This document shows positions 12,901 through 24,900 of a stretch of 64,000 nucleotides of DNA, in pieces. The DNA is from Enoplolaimus lenunculus (lineage: Eukaryota; Nematoda; Enoplea; Enoplida; Thoracostomopsidae), in assembly GCA_030248215.1 (NCBI GenBank), contig JASANG010002985.1:15001-79000 (forward strand), read 5' to 3'. How positions within the stretch are numbered: position 1 is the first letter of the stretch; each line of letters opens with the position of its first letter. Both the position numbers and the translations under genes were made by a program. The notes below the pieces were generated by a model. The model was not told the origin of the DNA. It did no database searches and worked only from the letters and a program-made list of their open reading frames with translations.

Positions 12901-15900
12901 AAACTTGTCAACACTTTTTCATACAGAATCGTTCTACTGCAGTGTGACTCTTTACTTACAAACGTCGCAAATTGACCCCCCTCGTAGGTGGTGTTATAAT
13001 AACCATTTTGAAACTACGCATATGTCCAAATTCACTACGCCGTGCGTTGTCAAAACCTTGACACGACAACGATTTTTTCTAGGGATGTTCAATAGGGGCG
13101 GAATTTATGGGTATTAGCACCACCCCTAGGTTTTTCTAGGTGTGTCGGCTGACACCCCTAACACCCTGTTTCTGCTTACCTTGGCCCAAAACCGCTTCCT
13201 GTGTACAAATCTTATGAATCTTGTCACATACCAAAACAGTCGTCATCCACATCGCTAGAGAAACCGCTGCCTGCCTCGCTTGCTGGGCATCTTCCACTGT
13301 TTACTTGACGTTTTGCCGTTAAACACAATAACTTTTCTAATCTACCACTTTTACTACTGGTCGCTTGCTTATTATTCGACACATTTTGGCTGCCTGAAAC
13401 ACAATCTGAGGTCCATCATCACGCTTATATAACGGCACTATAGTCACACTAAAGAAACCAAACAAATACGTAACAGGAGATTTAACTAAATAAAGCATGC
13501 AGAGGCGTAAAAGTGGTGTTGCACTTTTTGACAATTTAGTGTCATCAGGCGCGTTGCAGTCAGTCGTCATGCGTCAAACGACGGGGCTCTACATGAAATG
13601 CAGTAATTGCCGTTCGGTGTCCGGCGGTCCCGGACACAAGTATTACCGGCACCTTAGCTGTTTTAATTGCAAATTTTAAAAATGATTAATACGCATATGT
13701 AGAAAAATTTTAAAAATATGAAAGAAAGCTGTCTAAGTGTTTATGCACTCCTAGGCCTAGCGATAGGACAATAGCCACCGCCAGGATGTGGATACGCTGA
13801 AAAACGCTGAATGTAAATGACAAATAAATTTTGTTTCTCAAAATTCGAGTTTTTGAAACACATATCTACTATACTTCTGTTGTAAACACACGTACTAGCT
13901 TGCGTGCGTAGAAATTGCACTTCACTGCAATCTGCAATTAATTGCACATCGTCGTCACTTTCACTCCAACGGTCCGAATCAAGATCAACTACAATAGCGT
14001 GTTGGTTAGGAATGTGTCCTTTTCGGATCGGATAGCCTACGGATAGATGATCCAAAATGTGCAATACTTGCATACAGAATTTGTAAACATTGCAAAAAAC
14101 AAGACAACATTATAGAAGCACCAAGTGACAGACTCTATAGCATACAACATCGCACGTATTTCATCACAGCTCAAACAATCATGATAGTATTATATCCCCT
14201 GCTTACGCCAGTTTGTTGTACCAAGAGTGAATAATGACAAGAGTGTGCAACTTGTGGTCCCGCAAGGTACAAAATGTACCACCGGGCGTTGCGTTTTTGG
14301 CCGACCCCCCCTTGTTTAGAGAGGGGTCGCTATCACATGAATACTCCTAAATTAAAACTATAAGCGAAGCATGTTTTAAGCTGCTTACAAAAACTGTTAT
14401 GGTTCGCACCGGTTGTACCTCCCTCTAAATAAAGGGAGGTTGGCCAAAGCGATTATCCACTCTTGGTTGTTCCCATTAACTATTACATGACATTATTTGA
14501 GCACAGAACGCCATGAAGCATGGTCCACAAGACAACGTAAATTATATCTAAAGTATAACATGCCGTCGCTAATTTCTCAAAACCCCAACGATTGCGATGG
14601 CATATCCCCTGTATATCTGCTCTTAACGCTAACATTGGCTTAAACGTAAAGTAATTAAAAACTACTTACAGAAAGGTAGAAGCAGTTTAATTCTGATGCA
14701 TGTTAAACTGCAAAACTTCCTAATACGTCAAGAATTTCCGGAAATGGTGGAAGTACATCCCATGACTACACCATTGTATAAAATCGTCTACGCGTTAACA
14801 ATGAACAATGCTATACACCGAATTGCATGCAAAGGCGTAGCTAAATAATCATGCACACGAGAAGTCACACAATAAACATGCGACACATCAGAAATACGAA
14901 TTTATTGAAACGAAAGCATTGCGTCAAACGGAACTAGACTGTATCAGAATCGGAACTTGTGTACGACCGGAATTCCAATCACAATCGGATTTGCGTTTCC
15001 ATCCAGTGGTACTGGCGGCAATCACACTGATTCGGTTACATGCCAACAGAAGCTAGGTTTCCAGCAGAGCTTATCGTGCACTATAACGTACTTTCCTGCC
15101 CTAAATGTAGAAGGATAGAACTCAAACGCAATGCGCGCTGGTACATTTTAGAGCGCGCAAAATTTGGTGTGTCTTGCTTGCGCTTTTTGCCTCAGCGCCC
15201 CAATGATTCCGTGACCGATCATGCCAAACCTTACATATAACATCTACATGCATTGTTACCTGTAATTATTTGGCTTTCGACATTTTCACAATTGGTCGGA
15301 ACTGCACTAACAGGCGGCTCTGGTTCCACTGTTGGTTCCGCTTCTATCAAAGGGACCGTTTGCTCCGTCGTAGGTTTGTCCACAGAAACAACAAAATCAC
15401 GATGATCAATTTGAGTTTGAGGTAACGTATCTGTGGACACCACAACGCACGAATTGCCTTCTCCTAAAAAGAAAGCTTTCAGGCATCAAAAAATTTAGCA
15501 TAATTTCGAAGTTACAGATGTTATTGTAACAGTTTACACTAGACGAATTAATAATTACCACCAAATTAGGTTTTCAACAGCCCATAAAATTTGTGCGACG
15601 TTCAAGTAACAAAAATATCTCAGTCTCGGCAGGAGCATGAGTCAATGAAATAATCCACAGTGAGTATGCCAGTGGTATAAAATTTGTGCAATGCTCAAGT
15701 AACAAAATTATCTTAGCCTAGGCCAGAACACGCAGTTTTCAAGTTTTGTAGGCGATTGCTTCAGATTCCTCGCACCCAAAACTCTTTAGTAACCCTTGGA
15801 GCAACTATATGCGAACCAACTGCCAATCAGGGAAGACAAAAAGAAGGATATTTATTAGACTAATGTCGCCTGGAGCTATTCCTCGTGTTTGTCGTGGTTT

Positions 15901-18900
15901 TTATGATTACTTGCCGACTGAAAACAGTTTGTCTACTACTTTAACAATGGAGTACAACAAGAACATAGATTGACTTGGCGTGGTGCTCAGAAAAAGCAAC
16001 TAATAATTACTGATTTGTAACATACAATAATTTCGTTTCCTAAAGGTACAAACGAATTTGAGAGACAGAATATCGTGTGTTATAATTTGATATATTTCAG
16101 TCTGGTGCTGCGCAAATGTAACAAACAGGTTTTTTCATGTGAAAACGTTTAAAGTCACCAAAACTTTAGTTGATTGTCGAAAAATACAATAATGTCTTCG
16201 CTCAAAAGCAAGCTTTTCTGTTTTCTCAAAACAGCCTTTTGTAACATACGATAATCTTGCACTCAAGGGACGATATGCAAAATTAGCTATTAGCTAACTA
16301 TTCAATTATCGGCTTTGAAGGTTTTTAGACATTTCATTGGGATTCCTCGCACCCAAAAACCTTTTACTGGTGAACTTAGATTGCTTGTAACCATAAAAAT
16401 TAGTGTAATATTGCAAAAAATACTAATTTAGGCTATACTAATATATGCAAATTAGCACGTAGCTAATAAATGGTTTAAAAATTTTAAAACCACAATGCGA
16501 GATGAACACCACAGGATCATTGGCTATCAAATAGAAAATGTTAATCAAAATGGGTTCAGCGGTTCCTGAGATACTTTTCAGACGGACATCCCCCTTTCGA
16601 CCCCCGACCACAAAAATAAAACGCTTCGCGTTTCGCTTCGCTGAGTAACCGGATGCTTACAAAAAAATTCCCAAACAAAATTGACGTAAAAATATCGGTT
16701 TTTCTACCGTAACCGAATTGCGATATCACAGCTTACCTAAAAATTACTTTACCTAGCATAATTTGTCCTGCACCGATTATACCCGAGAATGAAGACCGAG
16801 CCTGAGAACAGCAAACGAAGACTATCAAGTGTTGGCATCATTCGTGCAAAAATGCCTGCTGATTAGGGTGCGATTTTAACTCCAGTTCCGATTGAGAAAT
16901 CAGGCAGCTGCAGACATTTTCACTATCCAGTACCGATATTAAACTTCGTATTTTCCACCGAATTTTGCAGTATGTTTATCTTTCTTCAAATTGTTCATTA
17001 TTTAAAAAACATAAAATTGAAATTTGTCTGTGTCGTTTCCGGTTTTTTATCATAGACGGTTGCACCCTGCTGCAAACAGTAACACAAAACTCTGACATCC
17101 GGGCTGCGTACCTGTTCCAGCAAAGTCAATCGGAATTAACGGAATCAAAACTGGTGCTGCGAATCGTTTCCACGGATAGTTAACTGTTCCCGGAGCGTAA
17201 CAGCTTCCTTCAGCGTTATTTCTGACGTCTAATTCGATTAAACGCCACTTTTCGCTTGGCATTGTATCGATGTCCGCTAATTGGATGTTATGTTCGACTA
17301 AAACCAATCAGAATTAATGCCCATATAACTTTACTAAAATACTGATTTCCTTGCAGATATTCTCGGAATCGAAACAGCAAATTTATACCGAAATTGTAAT
17401 CAGAATCGGAACTAGAAATTTTGTGACCGTACGGATAATTGGAATTGACAAAATATAACATTGATTAAGAGGTCTGTTGGTTGACACCAATTTCCAAAAA
17501 GGTCGCATGACCACAATGGCGATGATTTTTGGTTCTATAGAGCTAAACTATAATTTATTATTGATAAGTTAACTCATCGAAAGCAATTTAATAGATAAAT
17601 AATACAAAATTTTTACGCAATGGATCACAAGAAGTAGGATTAAAATTAAATTTAAAAATTCAGATTCCGATCGATTTTGCAACCCGAATCGGAACTCGTT
17701 TTGAATCGGAATTCTAATCGGAATCAGAATTCCGGTTACACCCTGCTCAGTAAATACGTATCTATTACAGAAGCAAAACTTCCTGTAGCGATTACATTTG
17801 AGGAAAATCAAATGTAAGGACCCGATTCCCTTTAAAACGGTGTTATATCCAATCAGAGTCTGGCTATATGATTTTGCTAAACTTGATTTTCTTATCAGTA
17901 AACAATCGTGTGCTATACGTTTTGACATAGTTTGGTACCATCCGAAGTCGTGCGTTAACATAGTACAGACCCCCCCCCCCCCAGCGCCCGACGGCACCAA
18001 ACCTCTAATTAATAAAAAGCATAGAACAAAGAACACTAAAATTCTGCAATGACTAATTTTTTCTGATTAATGGTCTGCTCAGAAATTTTTTTAACATGAA
18101 ATCACTTTCTTTGAAGTATTTCCAGGTCCCGAGAAACCCGGCACATAACAATAATGTAAATCATTAGCAGTCGCGTATCAAATGCAAACGGCCTTACAAA
18201 CACTGACTTTTGCAAACGGAATTACGATTATGGCGGGAATTGCGATTCAGATAAAGTACCGATTCCGTTTTCAGTGAGTGCAGCAACATAACCGGGCAAC
18301 CCTGATGATTCTGCGTTATTTTAAGTTACGATTCCGGCAAAGCTTCCTGTTTCCGAAATCATGAGAACACTTTGGTTTATTGTCATTCTGACAAAATTGA
18401 TTTCTAATTTCGGTTCGTGTTCCGTCAAAAATTTAACCTTTTGTTCTGGTTGGATTTTCGGCACACAAAAACTGGTCAACAACGAACGTCGATAAGATCA
18501 ACTGTCGATATGATCCAACCCCTACGTCACACTGCTTTCTAGAGGGTATTACAAGTAGTGCCACCTTACACTTTAAGCAGGAATTCAAAAAAGTTCTGAT
18601 TCGGCCTAGAAATCGGAAAAAACTAGATGTTCGAGATTTGAATTGCAAGGCTTCGTATTACCACTCTGCACGTTTGAAGTCGATCTGGCCGCAAGCCGGA
18701 CCAAAATCAAATGAAAGCGTCAGTTTCGGAACTCGTCATTCGCTGGTCGTAACTTTACTGACGTTCTGCAACCATCTGGTGATAGGTGCTACACGCATGC
18801 AAGAATATGAACTATAACGGCTCACAACTCGCTTGAAAACTAACCTTCACTGACTTCAGACGTGCTCTCCAGCTCCACTACGCAATCAGCCACTTTTTCT

Positions 18901-21900
18901 GTCAACGGCGGCTCCAACAATCCTTGTTCTTCCATTGAATCGACATCAGTCACATCACAAATAGTCAGCTGGTGACGGTCATTGAATTCAACTATGCCAG
19001 ACTGAGCAAACTCTGAGCTTTCACCGAGCAAAGTACCTCGCGAGCAGATCGGAGAGTTCAATACCTCTGACTGTGGTGAGGATATTTGCGGACACGTTTC
19101 TTGACTGTATTCTTCCGAATAGCTCGTTTGTTCTACAATAAATGGCGACGCAACCGGCTGATAGTTCTCGTTCAAAAATTGCGACAGTACTTCCAAGCGT
19201 GACGCCCGCTGTTCAGACAGCTTCAACGAATTTTGAGATAAAGCGCTTTTGCTCCTAGGCGGAGCAACAAATTGCCGTGTATTTCGAGATAGTGGTAAAT
19301 CAAATTCGCATCCAAAACTAGCCGGTCCCACAGATACCGATGGCTGTGCTGTAATGCGTGAAGCTTCCCCTGCAAACGGATCGCAATATAGCTGCCGAGG
19401 TAGGCTTTCTTCCCTTAAAACAACTGCTAAATTCTGTGCACCACGACAAACTTCGCTATTGTCGTCCCTTGGCTGACGCAACTCACTGCAGATACCGCTG
19501 CTAGTACTAGTTATGTCTTTTAGCTTACTATTAGTCCCCATTATACGGTTTGAATTAGGCGCAAGCACACTGGCAATTTGCGCCAATTTACGTTTCAATT
19601 CAAAGTCGTCCCCAAACAAAATAGATTCTTCGCTCATCGCTACATCTCGTTTCGAAAGGTCGAAGCTACTGCACTCAAAATCCCCCCTCTCTTGCGGCCA
19701 CTCTGCTAAGTCGCAGTTCCGCTGCCTCGTACCTAACCGTGAATTTTGACCCATACTTTCGGTATCAGTCAATTCACGTGATGGCGTACTAGTCGAAACC
19801 ACATCTCTGCTCAAAAACTCTCGGCCACTTCTACATTTCGGATCTAAATTTTCTTCGCTATCACAAATTTTTCTACCAGTCCCTTCCTTTTCGAGCAACA
19901 AACCCCCAATTGTTCCCAGTATTCCATCGTACAATGGTGATACTGTCCCTGTTTCAGCAGTTAACTCTTCTATCGGCGTCGATCGACCTTCTAATCGCGG
20001 GCTTTCAGGCTCATCAATGAACGGTTCTTCCTTAGAATAATACGCACGACTGTGTTTGCCATGGTATTCCATCTGATCTGGAGGCGTTGACCGATTCGGC
20101 GACGACGACAAATGACTCGAACAGGTATGAGCCGAGGGTGGTCTTTCGCTCGATCGACGGCTTAGTGGCATTCTTTGCCCATGATCGATTTCACACGAGT
20201 CGCCTTCGTTGCCACCCACATCGTCCAATCCGTGATCACCACGATCGCTCATTGCGTCATCTTCGTCGCCTTCGTTGTCGCAAGTCAACTGGCGATGACG
20301 TTGCGACGTCTGAACAAAGAAGTCCCCGCTGTCAGATAACTGGTCGTTATTGCGAGACATTCGACGACGTTGCCACGATTCAAGACATCGCGACATCTCA
20401 GCATCATCGTCGTCGTCGTTGTTGCTCGGATCAGGAGTCGACGACAAAATATTGGCTAACGTTCGTTTGAGTTCAGCAACATTGAGTTGAGCAACACGAT
20501 GACGAGTCAACGACAATGACGACGACGACGGCTGCGGTTGTGGTGACGCTGGCGAAACCGATCCATTACGCGTCTGGCGGTGCGGCGACAGCGACGACTT
20601 TGGTGATCTTAAATACGATGGTTGCAGCTCTTGTGACATCGAGTGAGATGGCGATGGCGTTGAACCACCTGGAATGCTAGCAGTCATCGATAACTCTTGA
20701 TCAAAGAGCGTTGGATCGTCGCTACCTGCCAGACTAGCTGGTCGCGAGGGCATGTTATCACAGTGGTTCGAACTTTCGACGTCTTCCACAATGCTCAATT
20801 CTGGGCTGTAACCGTCAGTTTCATTTTGCGGGTTCTCGCTATGTGGCAATAAATCATATGACAACAATTGTTGATCAGTGGGCGATCGACTGCTTGATGC
20901 TTCAGTGTTCTGAAAATACACACAATCTGCAGCGTCTGCTACTGCAGACACTAGGCACCCAAACACCAAAAATAGCGCATACAAAAGTAATTGAATGTTA
21001 GAAATGCCAAATTAACTATTCAGAAAACAATTCGAATGCGAATACTGTCCTGTCTGGTTGCATGATAATTCAAAGTGTCACCCAAAAAACATTACAATCA
21101 CAGGCAGCACAAACTATCCAAAGAGCTGTAAGAATAACTTAAACTGACCAAAAAACGCAACCACATTTTGACTGAAAAAATAGAAGACTATCCCGCGGTT
21201 CCACTGTACTGTTCCTGCGCCTATAATGACAGTAGCATAATGCCTACCCCGCAACTTTTCCTGATCGATGAAATTGCTTCACGCTGAAGTTCAGTGGGTT
21301 CATTTTCACCAGAGTTTGTTCTTCCATGATAAAATATGTCTCGGCAATTTTCAAAACGACACCGAACACCAGAATAATAATCTCTACACGGAAAATCGTA
21401 ATGCATATAACCGCACCTGAAATATCACGCCATGCATTGGAGTTTAAGGATTGTGCTTTAGCTATACTACAAGCCCCATTCACAAGTAGTGCAAATCGCT
21501 GCAGCAAAAACGTTTAACCAGAACTTTAAGCTGCTGCAAGTTCTGTAATGAAGTTTAAAACAAAACATCGAGCTGCAAGTTTGATCGCTGCTGTGCGTCA
21601 TTGCACGTTGATGTACAGCGCCGCGCGTGAAAAATGTCTTTGCAGTAAACTTTTGCATGAAACTATATGCTTTCAGACTATCATCTAAAATCAAGAATTT
21701 CCGAATTTGAGCAGCTGGAACTGTAATTCCTTCAGCGATACTCAGGTTATCGAACACGATACCTCAAGGTGACAGACTACACCGGATGGCATTAAAGTTT
21801 TTAAAAAGTTACAGTACAGCTCTACCCTACCCTAAGTACATTATTCAAACAAAATCGAGACTTACGAATCATAATTGAAACAGCGCGCCTGACCTAAACG

Positions 21901-24900
21901 ATCCTTTGCGTGATATCTGCACAATTCAGCGACTTTTTTAATTGGTTTTCGATTTTGAATCATCTAAATTATTGAATTTAAATATTATTTAAATACTCAA
22001 CTCTTATTCGCAATAAAAAACAAAATTTTGTACACAAACACACCATCATAACCTGGGACATTCGCTGGGCGGCGGCGGAGCGGGGAGCATCAACGGTGGG
22101 GGGCCCGGTTCGCAACCGGCGGAATATTTTTGTGTGAGGGAGGTTGCAGAATTTTCAATAAAGCGTCAGTTGCACTAACCAGTGTTTAGTTATGCCTACA
22201 AATATGCACATAGTCAAAAATTACCATATAAATAATGAACACAGATCAAAGTATAAGACATTATAATTGAGAGGAGACTGTATGTTTAATTCATAATGAT
22301 GGCGCAAAAATAACCGGGGGAATTCTTGAGTGAAGGGCTGAACCGGGGAAAAAATCTTAAGTGCGGGGTCGCTTTTGGTAAGTGGGGGACCACCCCCATT
22401 AGCGCATCCCCTGTAATAATTAGTGAAATATTGCAAAAACCCCTAATTTAGGCTTATCAATTATACCTCAATCGCCTCTGGTTTCCACCGGGTTCAATCT
22501 GGGGAAAGTCATCCATACAAAACAATGGGGAGAGGCTAACCAACAGCGTTTAACAGTGTACACCAGGGATGGGCAGTCTCGGTGTAAAAAGCGAGACTGA
22601 GACCGAGACCCAACCTACCGAGACCGGACTTTTGGTCTCGGTCTCGGTCAACTTTTAACCGTTACCGAAAATAAAATATGATTTTCTAACAAAAGTTTTG
22701 AATATTTTTATCTGCTCTGAAATACCGTTTCATACAATTAAACTAATAAATCGCCACCAAACTTTATTTTTATTTTAAATTGCACATGGTTACTGTCACC
22801 ATACCCTTCGAAAAAGCTCGGAACAACTCCACTGTCTTCAAAACACCCTCAGTACAATCCTAATTTAAAGTTATAGTGTTGTTTTTGGTCCCGGGAAAAC
22901 TGAATAGACTGGAGAATTTTGTAATATAGCGCATACGTTATAAATGCAGAAGACCCAGACTCATAATATTTTACACGACGCCTTAAATGTTTTAAACGCG
23001 AAAATTCAACCATTTGTGCTTTGTCATAATGAAATTAAAGTGTTTGGGTTTCCTTTTAAAAAGTAGAATTTTGGGTAACCGGAGGGGACATTCTGTTTCT
23101 CATATCGCTGCATAACAAGGTAGCGGTGCTCCACAACCGTTCGCTGTGTGCGCAGGTAGGCGAAATGCGCAAGTACTTTCGGGCTAAAGCTGCGACCCAA
23201 GGAAATTTTTTGTGACTGCTTGGAAATATTTTGTGAATGCTTATCGCTTTTTCACCCTTTTGGTCTCGATTTGCAAACCACCGAGAGTGAAAAAAGCGAA
23301 ACCGAGACCGAGACCACCCAAATCCCAAGACTTGCCTAGACCGAGATCGCCCATCCCTGGGTACAGAACTTACCCGGTTAAGAGTTCGAATCACCTTTCT
23401 TTGCATTGAAGTCAAAACTAGGCGGTGATCAAATAAACATTCTCTGGCTGTATAATTGCACCCAACGCGAGAATTATTCATCAAACACGGAAAATTACGA
23501 TGCATAAATTGTTCGGCACATCTAAAAACAATATATTAGCATATACCTACAGTCAGACATAGCTATAAACGTTAAGACTCGAAGCCAACAATCATAAACA
23601 ACTATAACTCCATAAGAGCTTCACATTTCATTTACTCAACTTTTCTTAACCACAACGGCAACAGACATCAAAGTTTCATGAACAGCCGCACTCAATACAT
23701 GCAGCATGGGAAATTGACAGTATTCCAATTCACTGCTTAGTACAAAAGTAAAGGCAATTTCTTGCAGTGCGAATTGCCGAACGATACTCGCTTAAAACGC
23801 TGATTATCGCCGATGCCGATCAATCCGAACATCTCTAATAGAATATAATGCCAAGCAACCGCAACTGCACCTACGGCGTACGCATCCGCAATAACTTTTA
23901 TATTCGCGTTAATCGCGGCTGTACTCGCGATTATGATCACTGTAAACGTGAACACTTCAAATCGCGTTGAGGCATTTCTCGTAAAGTAATGAAACAAAAT
24001 ACAGAGAACATAGAAATTTTTAAACATACCCGTCGACAATTCTGCATAGACCGTTTCGTTTGTAATACACACACAAGCCAATCTTTTTGTATTCTATATA
24101 CATCGGCTCTATACCGCAAAATTCCTGCAACGCAATCAAAATAATAAAATTCAAACACTCAAAAGCTAACTACCAATTTCACACCTTATTCATTAACAAG
24201 AAGAGTAAAAATTGAAACAAAAAAAACTGCTTCGGAATTTGGTAACTGATGTTACCAATAACAGGCTAATATACAAAAAACAACAGTAGACGTTCTTAGG
24301 GCATACAGTAGCCGTTTTAGGGCTTACTGCGATTAATATGTGAGTAGCATCTAGTGCCAGTTAGTAATGTTTTCAAACAAGCTAATATTTATCAACCGCA
24401 GTGGATTTTAAATTCAACTCCCAAACTGCGCCATTCAAATACAAAACTGTATATGTACGAGATAAACTAGGGCGCAGCTACAAGCGTTAAGGTTTCAAAT
24501 CCCTTTGAGATTTTTGTACAACGGTTATAGGCACGGTTTCAGTTTGCAACACCAGAAACCCGCAAGAAATTTTGATGGAATGTAATTTAACCTTCCCAAA
24601 ATCCTGGCTGCGACCATACAGATTACAAACCGAAACATTCGCTGATTTTATATTTGTGAGCTCAATCATAAGCTGGACATAGCTGCTACACACATTTAGG
24701 AATATGGAAAAAGCTTAAAAACTAACCTCTTGAGTATCGTCTGAACGAAACGAATAACCATGAAAATCGCTCGGATGTGAATACGCACGCCAATGCTGAC
24801 TAGATTTATTGTTGCATTTGGGACCGTAAACGCACGACGACAATCTGTGTGAATCCTAAAATGGAAAATACGAAAACACACCAACAAATGCGAAAATAAT

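Noticed and set aside
17940-17995. C-run and ccccagcgcccgac stretch as a regulatory GC box
   Set aside because: A single homopolymer in an intron with no promoter context.
23737-24081. Hydrophobic 114-residue minus-strand frame and nearby Cys/Arg-rich readings between the CCCH exons
   Set aside because: Phase and splice sites already define exon 24124-24030 to 23521-23395 with clear homology. These frames overlap the intron and lack a donor/acceptor pair.
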